Below, piece by piece: positions 9,979 through 18,132 of a DNA stretch of 64,000 nt. Below the pieces are notes generated by a model. It was not told the origin of the DNA, ran no database searches, and worked only from the letters and a program-made list of their open reading frames with translations. The number at the start of each line of letters is the position of its first letter. The first letter of the stretch is position 1. The DNA is from Synechococcus sp. PCC 7502 (GTDB taxonomy: Bacteria; Cyanobacteriota; Cyanobacteriia; Pseudanabaenales; Pseudanabaenaceae). The stretch is taken from positions 2,820,394-2,884,393 of the forward strand of contig NC_019702.1 of assembly GCF_000317085.1 (NCBI RefSeq), given 5' to 3'. Made by a program: the position numbers and the translations under genes.

Positions 9979-10014
9979 CCGCAGAGGTCAGGGGTTCGAG
10001 TCTCCTATTCTCCA
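9979..10014 (+). other. tRNA 3'-end fragment, candidate attachment site remnant
   Basis: The sequence has a complete T arm (stem AGGGG/CTCCT around loop TTCGAGT), an acceptor strand ATTCTCC and a discriminator A. A variable loop AGGTC precedes the T arm. No matching GGAGAAT strand, D arm or anticodon arm lies upstream, so this is not a working tRNA gene. A 3' tRNA piece of this size is what site-specific integration into a tRNA gene leaves at the far end of an element. The neighbouring excisionase-like fragment supports that reading. Confidence 0.6.
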
Positions 10015-10212
10015 TATATTCAAAATTTCAATTTGTCTAGCCATTTAGGAACTTTAGCTACTTTGTTGTAGTGATCTAGCTCATAGGAGAGAGTTAGATT
10101 GTTTGTAGCGATTGTAGCGATGGATTGGATTTTGGATCCAAAAATATTGATTTTTAGGTTGTTGCTCTACAAACGTAAAACGTAAAAACACCACTGCCAG
10201 AACTTAAAGTGA

Positions 10213-10656
10213 TTGTTAATCGAACAGGGTAAAGAAGTTCAGGGACAAACATTGGAGACTCCTGATAGTGGTTTGGTGGTCTATCTCACAGAATTTGGCT
10301 GGGTTAAGGTATTTTGTCAGGACTTCAAAAATAAAGCCCGATATTACATCCTCCACCTCAAAGATTTAGAATTACTCAAACAAGTCACTCGGCTAAAGTT
10401 CAAATAAATCAATGATAGACATTGGCAAATTGAATATTTCCACAAAGCTATCAAGCAGGTTTGTAATCATTTCTTTTGCTCCCACTATGCTTTACCAAGT
10501 TACAAAAAATGCGAATTGATGGCTTAATCACTAATTTGTATCAGATATCGAGGGACTTATTTATACCTGTCATTCGTCAATTTATCTTGGAAAATCTCAC
10601 GCAATCTGTTTCAGTTTGACTTCATATCTCGCTATTTCTGTCAATGCGTAAGTCCT
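10213..10656 (+). pseudogene. IS701/IS4-like transposase remnant
   Basis: The frame contains YLTEFGWVKVFCQDFKN and YYILHLKDLELLK, then an in-frame TAA at 10405-10407. It continues with HWQIEYFHKAIKQVCNHFF, the W-IE-x-FH-x-x-IKQ-x-C block typical of IS701/IS4 DDE transposases. Frame is lost after about 10480. The right edge CTATTTCTGTCAATGCGTAAGTCCT matches, in reverse, the edge at 32799-32823, so this is the end of the same IS family. The upstream stretch 10015-10200 holds nothing I recognise. Confidence 0.6.
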
Positions 10657-10669
10657 ATAAACTTAAAAC

Positions 10670-12355
10670 CTACTTAATTACCGCAAAGCTCGGAGCCACG
10701 TCAGATTTAGAGATGGTTGGTGCCCAAAATCCCTTAGCGTAGATATTACCTTTCGCTTGAGCAATTTGGGTATAGGCTTCCTTAATTTGAGTGTTAATTG
10801 CCATAGTCTTAACATCATAGAACTGGGTTGCTAACTTAGGATAAAAGCCTATGCCTAATACTGGTAAAAGAAAAACGAAAGCGATCGCTAATTCCCGTGG
10901 TTTAGCATCACTAAAAATTACTTCCGCAGGCAAGGAGCAATTGGTACCAAAACATACTGCTTCCTGTTCACCCATTCCCCTTTCTTTGTAGGCATCAATC
11001 ACGCAAGCAGGAAATACGCCCGTATTGTAAAACAATTGTCTGAGCATCGATAGCAAATAAACTGGAGTTAATATCAAGCCCACTGAGGCTAAAATGACAG
11101 TACCAAACCTGAAGGGAGAGCTATAAACCTCGCTAGTTGCCAAACCAATAAAAATCGATAATTCACTGGCAAATCCGCTCATACCAGGTAAAGCCAAGGA
11201 AGCCATCACCCCTGCGGTAAATAAAGCAAATACTTTGGGCATAAGTTTACCAATTTCACCCATTTCTTCCAAAATTAGAGTGTGGGTGCGATCATAGGTA
11301 ATACCTGCCAAGAAAAATAAAAGAGCGGCAATTAAACCGTGGGACAGCATTTGTAATAATGCCCCATTAATACCTAGGTCGGTAAATGCTGCTATTCCAA
11401 TTAATACAAATCCCATGTGCGAAACTGAAGAATAAGCTAAGCGTCGCTTCATATTGGGCTGGGCAAAGGAATTTAATCCACCATAAATAATATTAACAAC
11501 CCCAAGAATGGCAAGAATCGGCGCAAAGTAAACATGGGCATTGGGTAACATTTCCAAATTAAAGCGAATTAAGCCATATCCACCCATTTTTAACAGCACA
11601 CCAGCCAAGATCATAGATATAGGAGCAGAAGCCTCGCCGTGGGCATCGGGTAGCCAAGTGTGCATTGGAAAGATCGCTAGTTTAACCCCAAAGGCAATTA
11701 GTAAGCCTGCATAGAGTAGGAGTTCGATGCCAAGAGGATAGTCCTTCATTCCCAGTTCCACCATATCGAAGGTGACGTTATTTCCATAAAAGGCCATACC
11801 CAAGGCTGCTAATAGGATAAATATTGAAGCTCCCGCCGTATATAGTAAAAACTTCGTAGCGGCATAACGACGATTTTGTCCACCCCAAATTGATATCAAC
11901 AAATAAACTGGAACTAGCTCTAATTCCCACATAATGAAAAGTAGAAGAGCGTCTTGAGCCACAAATACGCCAACTTGGGCAGCATACAGCAGCAGAATTA
12001 AAAAGAAAAATAGTTTGGGCTTGCGATCTACTTGCCACGCCGATAGTATTGCCAAAGTTGTTACTAATCCAGCTAATAGGACTAAAGGCACAGAAAGACC
12101 ATCTACAGAAAGCGACCAGTTTAAGCCAAGTTGTGGAACCCAAGCATACTTTTCAGCAAGTTGAAAGGTCGAATCATTTGGATTATAATTCTGCCAAAAG
12201 GCATAAACCATTAGTAAAAAGTCTGCGAGTCCAACCCCTACGGCATACCATCTCACAAACTTACTATACTTATCGGGAATTAAAGGGATGACCAACGCAG
12301 CAATAAGTGGTAAGAGGATGATTGTGGTCAGCCACGGAAATTGATTTGTAATCAC
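10670..12355 (-). CDS. ndhD: NAD(P)H-quinone oxidoreductase subunit 4 (NdhD)
   Basis: 561 residues with about 14 membrane segments. The proton-channel core motifs of the ND4/NuoM family are present: the glutamate in [14 protein letters not shown] and the lysine in the segment [20 protein letters not shown]. NdhD is a membrane-arm subunit of the thylakoid NDH-1 complex, which serves respiration, cyclic electron flow and, with some paralogues, CO2 uptake. The long C-terminal loop is typical of cyanobacterial NdhD, but I cannot tell D1/D2 from D3/D4 types with confidence. It stands alone, with no ndhF or cupA/B adjacent. 12356-12558 upstream is AT-rich and presumably holds its promoter. Confidence 0.95.
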   Translation of the reverse strand: MITNQFPWLTTIILLPLIAALVIPLIPDKYSKFVRWYAVGVGLADFLLMVYAFWQNYNPNDSTFQLAEKYAWVPQLGLNWSLSVDGLSVPLVLLAGLVTTLAILSAWQVDRKPKLFFFLILLLYAAQVGVFVAQDALLLFIMWELELVPVYLLISIWGGQNRRYAATKFLLYTAGASIFILLAALGMAFYGNNVTFDMVELGMKDYPLGIELLLYAGLLIAFGVKLAIFPMHTWLPDAHGEASAPISMILAGVLLKMGGYGLIRFNLEMLPNAHVYFAPILAILGVVNIIYGGLNSFAQPNMKRRLAYSSVSHMGFVLIGIAAFTDLGINGALLQMLSHGLIAALLFFLAGITYDRTHTLILEEMGEIGKLMPKVFALFTAGVMASLALPGMSGFASELSIFIGLATSEVYSSPFRFGTVILASVGLILTPVYLLSMLRQLFYNTGVFPACVIDAYKERGMGEQEAVCFGTNCSLPAEVIFSDAKPRELAIAFVFLLPVLGIGFYPKLATQFYDVKTMAINTQIKEAYTQIAQAKGNIYAKGFWAPTISKSDVAPSFAVIK

Positions 12356-12558
12356 AGCTATTTGCGCTCCATATTCAGCAACTTCTATTTTATTAAACTT
12401 TGTAAAGTATTTATAAAAAACTTTAACTAATCTTTAACATTTGCTGCTAATTTAAGATTTTCATGTAACAGGTTAGTTAATAAAGTATAAATACTTACTG
12501 TTCTTCTTAATTTTAGTTAATTCCTGCATCTTAAAATCTTTATTTTTCTTTATTTAAA

Positions 12559-13311
12559 TTAACTACGAAAGAGCCGACTGTACAGATATTCATGTTGCAT
12601 TGAGGCGAGCGCCAAGCCCCAATTACAACTTTCTAACTGATCATCCCTAAGATTTAGGACTTCTAAAGCAGTTTGAGCAATTTGAGTGCCGAGGTTAAAG
12701 ATTATAGTCTGTCCCGCAGTTTGACCAAGGGGGATTAATTTTACTCCCGCACTAACTAGGTTGCCAACCCAAGTTTGCAGATAGGCAGAAACTATAATAT
12801 TTTTGTCAATCTTCCAAGTAGCAGCAGCAATACCAAAGGCGATCGCTAAGTTGCAAACACCCACGGGATAACTGGCATCGTAAATATTTTTAAATGTTTG
12901 AGTAAAGTCTGAAGGAGAAATATCCGCTAAGAGTTTACCTAGGGAAGTTCCCATCTGCCAACTAGATGCTCGGAGTTCAGCCGTTTCGCGAGATGCGGAA
13001 AACCAGTTGTTCCAATATTTCAAGGTTTCTAAATTTGGTGCAAAGCTTACAGGATTAATCGCATCGTAGGCACGAACTAGCACGGCTGTTTCAACGCGAA
13101 TAGAACCATACTTTAATTCCTGCTCTAGCCAATGGATTAAGGTGATTGGATCAGATATTACTTGGCGATCGCACAAAGTTTCCAGCCCTTCAGAATAACT
13201 ATAAGCTCCTATGGGTAGGGTAGGACTGCATAACTGCAATAAACGTAAAAGATTAGTGACTATGCCCGTATGCTCCTGATTCTGGTTGAAAGGGGGCAGT
13301 TTCTTGAACAA
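12559..13311 (-). CDS. ureF: Urease accessory protein UreF
   Basis: 250 residues. UreF is part of the UreD-UreF-UreG chaperone assembly that delivers nickel to apo-urease. The family block LLRLLQLCSPTLPIGAYSYSEGLETL is near residues 22-47, and the C-terminal MQHEYLYSRLFRS ending is typical. The longest start is TTG at 13309-13311, which overlaps the ureE end by 59 bp. No ATG or GTG lies before the conserved block, so TTG is likely. It is cotranscribed with ureE. Confidence 0.92.
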   Translation of the reverse strand: MFKKLPPFNQNQEHTGIVTNLLRLLQLCSPTLPIGAYSYSEGLETLCDRQVISDPITLIHWLEQELKYGSIRVETAVLVRAYDAINPVSFAPNLETLKYWNNWFSASRETAELRASSWQMGTSLGKLLADISPSDFTQTFKNIYDASYPVGVCNLAIAFGIAAATWKIDKNIIVSAYLQTWVGNLVSAGVKLIPLGQTAGQTIIFNLGTQIAQTALEVLNLRDDQLESCNWGLALASMQHEYLYSRLFRS

Positions 13312-13702
13312 GCTCTAATCCTAGATGCTTCAGCATATCTTCTAGGACTGAATCTGGGGCAAGGCGCAGATAGGTTGGTTTAACTTCTAACGGCACATGA
13401 CGATTACCTAAATGATAGGCGGCTCGCAATAAATCCAAGGGAGAATTAGCTTTAACTGTAATGATGGGTTCAGGCTTGGCAATTACTTTGACACATTTAT
13501 CCTTAGAAGCTGTTACTAATAAATCCCCATTATGTAAAACCGTACCTCTGGGTAGTTGTAATTGCAGCATTTCTCCTTCGATCGCTTCATAGCGTAATCG
13601 ACTACGGGTACGTTCGTCAGCAGTCAGGGCAAGGGTATATGCCGATGTGTAACTATGGAAATTGGGTGAATGGTGGTCAATAACTTCAGTTAAAACAATC
13701 AT
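13253..13702 (-). CDS. ureE: Urease accessory protein UreE (nickel metallochaperone)
   Basis: 149 residues. UreE binds nickel and passes it to the urease assembly complex. The N-terminal domain (LTADERTRSRLRYEA) and the C-terminal metal-binding domain with LGNRHVPLEV are recognisable. The tail has a short GHSH instead of a long His-rich stretch, as in many cyanobacteria. It overlaps ureF by 59 bp. The structural genes ureABC and ureD/ureG are not in the window. Confidence 0.93.
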   Translation of the reverse strand: MIVLTEVIDHHSPNFHSYTSAYTLALTADERTRSRLRYEAIEGEMLQLQLPRGTVLHNGDLLVTASKDKCVKVIAKPEPIITVKANSPLDLLRAAYHLGNRHVPLEVKPTYLRLAPDSVLEDMLKHLGLELVQETAPFQPESGAYGHSH

Positions 13703-13798
13703 GCTTGAGTATTTCGGCGGCGGTAATCTTGAGTTCAGGAAGGAGCTTAGAAATTATGGTTTCATTTCTTTGTTCAGGTAGTCAATTCAAATATACAG

Positions 13799-13910
13799 TT
13801 AGATTGATTCCTGAGCTCCATGTTTTCTTAATATTTCAACCATTTCATAGTTCTCTCGCTCCATTGCTATTAAAAGTGGTGTTTTTCGATCAAAGCTTTT
13901 TGCATTTATA
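13799..13910 (-). pseudogene. Ankyrin-repeat gene remnant, C-terminal part
   Basis: The minus strand reads NAKSFDRKTPLLIAM, then NYEMVEILRKHGAQESI and a stop at 13799-13801, a clear ankyrin repeat. The reading frame runs into the left end of IS5-A. Removing the IS and one copy of its TATA duplication joins it in frame to LFENGYSVPSF on the far side (16218-16245), with a TAG just before that. The gene was therefore already a fragment, or has since decayed. Confidence 0.7.
13907..13910. repeat. TATA target duplication, left of IS5-A
   Basis: TATA directly abuts GAGCC at 13911 and recurs at 16218-16221 just after GGCTC. It is the target duplication of the outermost IS5 element. Confidence 0.75.
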
Positions 13911-13950
13911 GAGCCTATTTGACATCTATAAATGTTAGTATAGAGCTAAA

Positions 13951-14697
13951 ATGCAGTACACAAGCAGCTTAACAGGTAAAGAATGGGAAATCATAGAGCC
14001 ACTGTTACCAGAGAGAAAGAAGACCCGACCTTCAAATTGGACAAAAAGGGAAATTGTTAACGGTGTTTTATATCAACTCAAGAATGGATGTAATTGGATT
14101 GACCTATCCAAAGATCTACCACCAACTCAACCGTATTCTGGCACTACAAGCAATGGCGAAATGAAGGCGTAATTAAACTTCATAGCATGGTGCGTGTACA
14201 GACTAAAAGAAAGAATATGGACAACATTAATCATGGTTGATTCTCAGGCAACAAAGAATACTTGTAATGCTGAAGGATTTTGTGTTTACAAATGTATTAA
14301 TGGGATTAAAAGACACTTAGCCGTTGATAGCCTAGGATTTCCATTTTTTACCCATTGCACCAAAGCTAGTGTTACTGATGACCAAGGATTAATCGAAATG
14401 TTTACTGAAAACATAGATTACTTCAAAGCTAAGCCTATGAATATTCCCAAGATTACAATACTTGTAGATGATGGTTATCATCCTAAGAAGACTATGGAGG
14501 AACTAGAGAAAATCTACCCAAAGATCATGAGTAAGATTAAGTCTGAGCAATCTCCTAAACTAACAAAGGCAGAAAAAACAGCAGCAGGTAAGTCAGGCTT
14601 TGTACCCCTAAAGATGCGATGGATAGTAGAAAGGTCAAATGCTTGGGTTGAGAGATGTAAAATCTTAGTTAAGAACTATGAGAGGACTCTTTTTAAT
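13951..14697 (+). pseudogene. IS5-A transposase, frameshifted and interrupted
   Basis: 13951-14172 gives the N-terminal part (SLTGKEWEIIEPLLPERKK, then LYQLKNGCNW). It drifts out of frame after LPP, where a single base is missing relative to STVFWHYKQWRNEG in another frame. The catalytic half reads MVDSQATKNTCNAEGFCVYK, GIKRHLAVDSLGFPFF and WIVERSNAWVERCKILVKN. The two-frame layout is normal for this IS5 (IS427-type) group, but the extra frameshift, a short deletion next to NTCNA and the IS200/IS605 insertion make it dead. The last codons lie at 16141-16200. Confidence 0.8.
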
Positions 14698-14962
14698 CTC
14701 TTGGGTAAATTCCCCGCCCGTTGGGGCGGCTTTCGATTAACATTCAGGAATGAGTGAATATATACACAAAAAACATAACGTAAGTGTATTGATATATCAT
14801 CTTGTATTTCCAGCAAAATATTGAAGGGCGGTATTTGATCAAGAAGTAGATCAGGTACTAAAAGAAGTTTGTTTAGAGATAGAGAAACGATATGAGGTTA
14901 AATTTTTAGAAATAGGAGTAGATAAAGATCATGTTCATTATCTTGTTCAATCAGTACCGACA

Positions 14963-14966
14963 TATA
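14963..14966. repeat. TATA target duplication, left of IS5-B
   Basis: TATA precedes GAGCC at 14967 and recurs at 15873-15876 after GGCTC. Excision of the element with one copy restores the tnpA reading frame. Confidence 0.8.
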
Positions 14967-15872
14967 GAGCCTGTTTCATATCTCATGAGTAGCAATTGTT
15001 TTTAGCATCAAACGAATAAAGCAAAGATTGAGTTTAGCTGTAGCATTAACGAGAGTTCTCTCAAAGTTCTTAACTAAGATTTTGCATCTTTCAACCCAAG
15101 CATTTGACCTTTCAATTACCCACCTTGTCGGCACAACTACAAACCCAGACAGACCTTTTTCTGCCTTCTGTTGCTTTGATACCTTAGGAGAAATTTCAAA
15201 CCTAATCTTAGTCATAATCTCAGGATAAACCTTCTGTAAATCAGTCGTCAATTTTTCGATATGATAACCACTATCCAGCAATATCGTAGTTAGGGTAATG
15301 TCATCTGGCTTCGATTTGAAGTAATCAATGTTAAACGTTAACATCTCAATCAGTCCTTGGTCATCTGATACATTTGCTCTTGTTAAATAGGTGAAAAAAG
15401 GAAATCCCAGTATGTCAACGGCTAAATGTCTTTTGATCCCGTTAGTTGCTTTGTAGGAGCAGAAGCCCTTGGATTCTATACTTGCATTACAGGTATTTTT
15501 CACTGCTTGTGAGTCAATGATGATTAAAGTTGTCCATTTTGATTTTTTTTGACTGTTCACGGGCTGTTGCATGCAAAGCTTCCATAATCGCAGTAAATGT
15601 ACCTGTATCTTTCCACTCCTTGTAGTATCGATACACTGTAGAGAATGGTGGTAAGTCTCGGGGCATATCTCGCCAATTACAACCGTTTTTAAGTTGGTAG
15701 AGTATGCCGTCTAAAATTTGTCTTTTTGTCCAAGTTGGTGGTCTAGTTTGCTTTTTCTTTGGGAGCAATGGTTCTATAATTTCCCATTCTTTATCTGTTA
15801 GGCTACTTGAGTATGGATTTAGCATTTTCTAAGCATCATACATCTTGCTCATAATAGATATGAAACAGGCTC
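14967..15872 (-). mobile_element. IS5-family element B, innermost, apparently intact
   Basis: 906 bp with matching ends GAGCCTGTTTCATATCT, flanked by TATA on both sides. It carries an uninterrupted two-frame transposase on the minus strand. It is related to IS5-A but not identical, since its terminal repeat reads GCCTGTTTCAT where IS5-A reads GCCTATTTGA. It is the youngest of the three nested insertions. Confidence 0.9.
14976..15825 (-). CDS. IS5-B transposase, orfA/orfB with -1 frameshift
   Basis: orfA (15825-15514, 103 residues) carries SLTDKEWEIIEPLLPKKKQ and YKEWKDTGTFTAIMEALH. orfB (15572-14976) carries the catalytic part: IIDSQAVKNTCN with the first Asp, GIKRHLAVDILGFPFF, the second Asp in LLDSGYH, and WVIERSNAWVERCKIL with the Glu. 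The two frames overlap by 59 bases around a run of eight A residues (sense strand, 15542-15549), a typical site for programmed -1 frameshifting in the IS427 group. The fused product would be about 280 residues. No stop codon or deletion is seen outside the programmed shift, so this copy may be active. Confidence 0.85.
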
Positions 15873-15876
15873 TATA
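15873..15876. repeat. TATA target duplication, right of IS5-B
   Basis: Partner of the TATA at 14963-14966. Confidence 0.8.
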
Positions 15877-16140
15877 GCGTTACAAAATTGGTAAGACTGA
15901 TCAAAAGTCTAACAGCAAGAGAAATATTTAAGAAATGCCCATGGGTCAAGAAAAAATTGTGGGGAGGTGAATTTTGGAGTGACGGGTATTACGCAAGTAT
16001 AGTTGGAAAGCATGGAAACGAAGGAATAGTTAAAAAGTATGTAGAAGCTCAAGGAAAAGATTACACAGGCTTACACATAAATAATCAGCTAGAACTCTTT
16101 TAAGTTGGATACCCCGCCGCTTGCGGCGGGGTTATTCATT

Positions 16141-16221
16141 GCTAAAACGAAATTGAACCTCTGTTTCCTAAGGCTAATGCTCATACATCTTGCTCATAAT
16201 AGATCTCAAATAGGCTCTATA
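16141..16221 (+). other. 3' end of IS5-A and its TATA duplication
   Basis: The frame AKTKLNLCFLRLML at 16141-16182 is the missing C-terminus of the IS5-A transposase. The terminal repeat ends with GGCTC at 16213-16217 and TATA at 16218-16221. Downstream, 16222-16245 on the minus strand continues the ankyrin remnant. Confidence 0.75.
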
Positions 16222-16294
16222 AAAGAAGGCACAGAGTAACCATTCTCAAACAGCTAAACAGAGTGATAGTGATATAGCTAAGGTATATCATTAA

Positions 16295-17293
16295 TTAATT
16301 TGCTTTCATTAAATTTTCTTCCCATTTTCTGGGTGGGCTGGCTCTACGAATATTACGCCATATTTGGGTAGCTGCTAAGGTACCATCGGCAACTGCAATC
16401 GAAACTTGATTTAAGCCTTTTTTCAGATCACCCACGGCAAAAATTCGTTCATGGCTAGTTTGACACATATCATTGGTAACGAGGTTTTCTCCATCCCAGG
16501 TTAAGCCTTCAATGCCTTTAAGGTAATGGTTATGGTAATGAGAACCCATATTTACCAGACCAGTAGTTGCTTCTACCACCGTGCCATCGACTAGTTCTAC
16601 ACCACTAAGATGATGATCTTCTCCAAGGAATTTAGCGATCGCCGACTCATACAAAGGATAACCATGATCAGCTAGTTTTTGTTTCATGGCATCACTCACA
16701 GAAAATAACCCGTTGGTCAGTACAGAAATATAGGGAGTAAACCAGTTCATGACAAAAGCAGCATTGATCTGAGATTCGGAGGCAGCAATTAGAATCGCTT
16801 TTTGATCCCACATATCAAAACCATCACAGATCATACAAACGTGTAAAGTATAGCCTGCATAATCATAAACATTCTGCATATCGTCCAATTGGGGCAGATA
16901 ATCCATAATTCCTGTAGCAGCTATTAAATATTTGCTATGAAATATGGGATAGGTACTGTTAGTTTTGCCAACTTTAACCTTGACAGCAAAGCGATCGCCC
17001 AGATCAGTTACATCTTCCACATAGGCTCGTAGGTAATCAGCACCCCAATTGAGAGATTGTTCCATGCCGTGCTTTTGAATATCTCGACCGGGAGTATCTG
17101 GATCAAGCCCCACATAGTTCCGCAAATCCTGCATCCAGAATGAACGCCCTTTTCCTTTTTCGATCACTAGGGTTTTCAGCCCATAGCGAGCCAGATAAAT
17201 TGCCGCAGACAAGCCACCGGCTCCACCGCCAGCAATGATCACATCATAGAGAGTGTCAATGCGCTCATTTAAGTTTTTACTAGTGAGTTTCAT
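16295..17293 (-). CDS. Thioredoxin reductase-like FAD protein without an evident NADPH motif
   Basis: 332 residues. An N-terminal FAD-binding motif GGGAGG is at 22-27 and a redox-active CMIC (C153, C156) precedes DGFD, as in low-molecular-weight thioredoxin reductases. The second nucleotide-binding region, where NADPH reductases have GGGxSA, reads LIAASESQINAAF, so pyridine nucleotide binding is doubtful. The C-terminal GDLKKGLNQVSIAVADG is the usual FAD-contact segment. This pattern resembles cyanobacterial TrxR relatives that do not use NADPH, such as the ferredoxin-linked (FFTR) or DDOR groups. It lies 105 bp downstream of a peroxiredoxin gene on the same strand. Confidence 0.85.
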   Translation of the reverse strand: MKLTSKNLNERIDTLYDVIIAGGGAGGLSAAIYLARYGLKTLVIEKGKGRSFWMQDLRNYVGLDPDTPGRDIQKHGMEQSLNWGADYLRAYVEDVTDLGDRFAVKVKVGKTNSTYPIFHSKYLIAATGIMDYLPQLDDMQNVYDYAGYTLHVCMICDGFDMWDQKAILIAASESQINAAFVMNWFTPYISVLTNGLFSVSDAMKQKLADHGYPLYESAIAKFLGEDHHLSGVELVDGTVVEATTGLVNMGSHYHNHYLKGIEGLTWDGENLVTNDMCQTSHERIFAVGDLKKGLNQVSIAVADGTLAATQIWRNIRRASPPRKWEENLMKAN

Positions 17294-17398
17294 AATATTG
17301 ACTCCATATTGACTCTTAAACTTAGAGACAAAAATTTGAGGCGGAACTTATCACCGCCCCTGTATTTATTTAAACTTTGATCTTAATTAAGCTAACCT

Positions 17399-17971
17399 TT
17401 AACCAACAAATGCTAGGCGAGGAGTTGATACGCCAGCAGGCTCTGCACCCTTGAGATAGGCTAAAACAGTATCAGCATCAGAGACTTCAAAAGGATCACT
17501 ATCAGCATTGTCACTGAAACCAGGTTCTATAAAGAGTTTTTCGATTTTGCGATCGGTGATTACAGCAGCATAACGCCAAGAGCGATAGCCAAATCCAAGA
17601 TTGGACTTATCAACTAAGAAACCAAGCTTACGGGTAAATTCGCCATTACCATCGGGTAGTAAGAATACGTTTTTAGCTCCGATTTCTTTACCCCACTTAA
17701 ACATAACGAAAGCATCATTTACGGAAACACAGATGACTTCATCAACCCCAAGGGCTTTAAATTCATCATAAAGCTCTTCATAGCGAGGGAGGTGATTAGA
17801 AGAACAGGTGGGGGTAAATGCACCGGGTAGCGAAAACAAAACAACCTTTTTACCGCCAAAAATTTCTTCAGTGGTGCGATCTTGCCAACGGAATGGGTTA
17901 GTACCTTCTACGGATTCGTCACGGACACGGGTCTTAAATGTTACGTCTGGTAAGGTATCTATAACTGCCAT
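17399..17971 (-). CDS. Type II (Prx5-like) peroxiredoxin
   Basis: 190 residues. The peroxidatic cysteine is C56 in PGAFTPTCSSNH, followed by LPRYEELYDEFKALGVDEVICVSVNDAFVM in the normal PrxII pattern; the segment is intact. It reduces hydrogen peroxide and alkyl hydroperoxides using thioredoxin or glutathione/glutaredoxin. No second conserved cysteine is evident, so an external reductant resolves the sulfenate. It is divergent from a PerR-like regulator, and a candidate operator lies between them, so peroxide induction is likely. Confidence 0.93.
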   Translation of the reverse strand: MAVIDTLPDVTFKTRVRDESVEGTNPFRWQDRTTEEIFGGKKVVLFSLPGAFTPTCSSNHLPRYEELYDEFKALGVDEVICVSVNDAFVMFKWGKEIGAKNVFLLPDGNGEFTRKLGFLVDKSNLGFGYRSWRYAAVITDRKIEKLFIEPGFSDNADSDPFEVSDADTVLAYLKGAEPAGVSTPRLAFVG

Positions 17972-18015
17972 AGTAATTTATTAGTTAGTAAACGATTTGA
18001 ATATAACTAAGAATA

Positions 18016-18031
18016 ATTCTAAGTTAAGAAT
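18016..18031. promoter_or_regulatory. Candidate Fur/PerR operator between peroxiredoxin and perR
   Basis: ATTCT-AAGTTA-AGAAT is a perfect 5-bp dyad, and an overlapping AGAATAATTCT lies just to its left at 18010-18020. Both resemble the A/T-rich Fur-family box. It sits 45 bp upstream of the peroxiredoxin start and about 100 bp from the regulator start, in a position to control both. Assignment is by pattern and context only. Confidence 0.5.
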
Positions 18032-18132
18032 TTGTCAATAATAATATTTAATATAAAAAAAGAACTAATATTACTTATATATGTTATTGTAGTAAGCTAT
18101 TTAGATGATCTAGTTAAAATACCGTTAAAGCC

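Larger units (their letters stand above)
14750..16103 (+). pseudogene. tnpA: IS200/IS605 TnpA (Y1 HUH transposase), interrupted by IS5-B
   Basis: The first segment (14750-14966) reads MSEYIHKKHNVSVLIYHLVF and ends VDKDHVHYLVQSVPTY, giving the HUH histidines. It carries an in-frame TGA at 14822-14824 where arginine is expected. The second segment (15877-16103) reads RLIKSLTAREIFKKCP and FWSDGYYASIVGKHGNEG with the catalytic tyrosine, ending LHINNQLELF. Removing IS5-B and one TATA copy joins them as PTYSVTKL. Two independent lesions make the gene inactive. Confidence 0.85.
14698..16140 (+). mobile_element. IS200/IS605-family element nested in IS5-A
   Basis: Both ends carry the subterminal hairpins of this family: CCGCCC-GTTG-GGGCGG at 14714-14729 and a 9-bp stem CCCCGCCGC...GCGGCGGGG at 16112-16131. 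There are no terminal inverted repeats and no target duplication, as expected for single-strand transposition. It holds a Y1 transposase gene (TnpA) and no TnpB/Fanzor-like gene. It is itself interrupted by IS5-B. Junctions were placed from the IS5-A transposase reading frame and may be off by a few bases. Confidence 0.82.
13911..16217 (+). mobile_element. IS5-family element A, outermost of three nested insertions
   Basis: Left end GAGCCTATTTGACATCTAT and right end (reverse complement) GAGCCTATTTGAGATCTAT form a terminal inverted repeat flanked by TATA duplications. Its transposase starts at 13951, is interrupted after ERTLFN at 14697, and resumes at 16141 with AKTKLNLCFLRLML, exactly in register with the intact copy in IS5-B. 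The DNA in between is an IS200/IS605 element. The original IS5-A was about 860 bp. Confidence 0.85.

Noticed and set aside
9979-10014. Functional tRNA gene
   Set aside because: Only the T arm and acceptor 3' strand are present; the 5' strand, D arm and anticodon arm are missing.
13705-13911. 68-residue frame on the plus strand
   Set aside because: The minus strand of the same DNA encodes a clear ankyrin repeat; the plus frame has no features.
14698-16140. TnpB/IscB/omega-RNA system in the IS200/IS605 element
   Set aside because: The element carries only TnpA; no RuvC-like gene lies between its hairpins.
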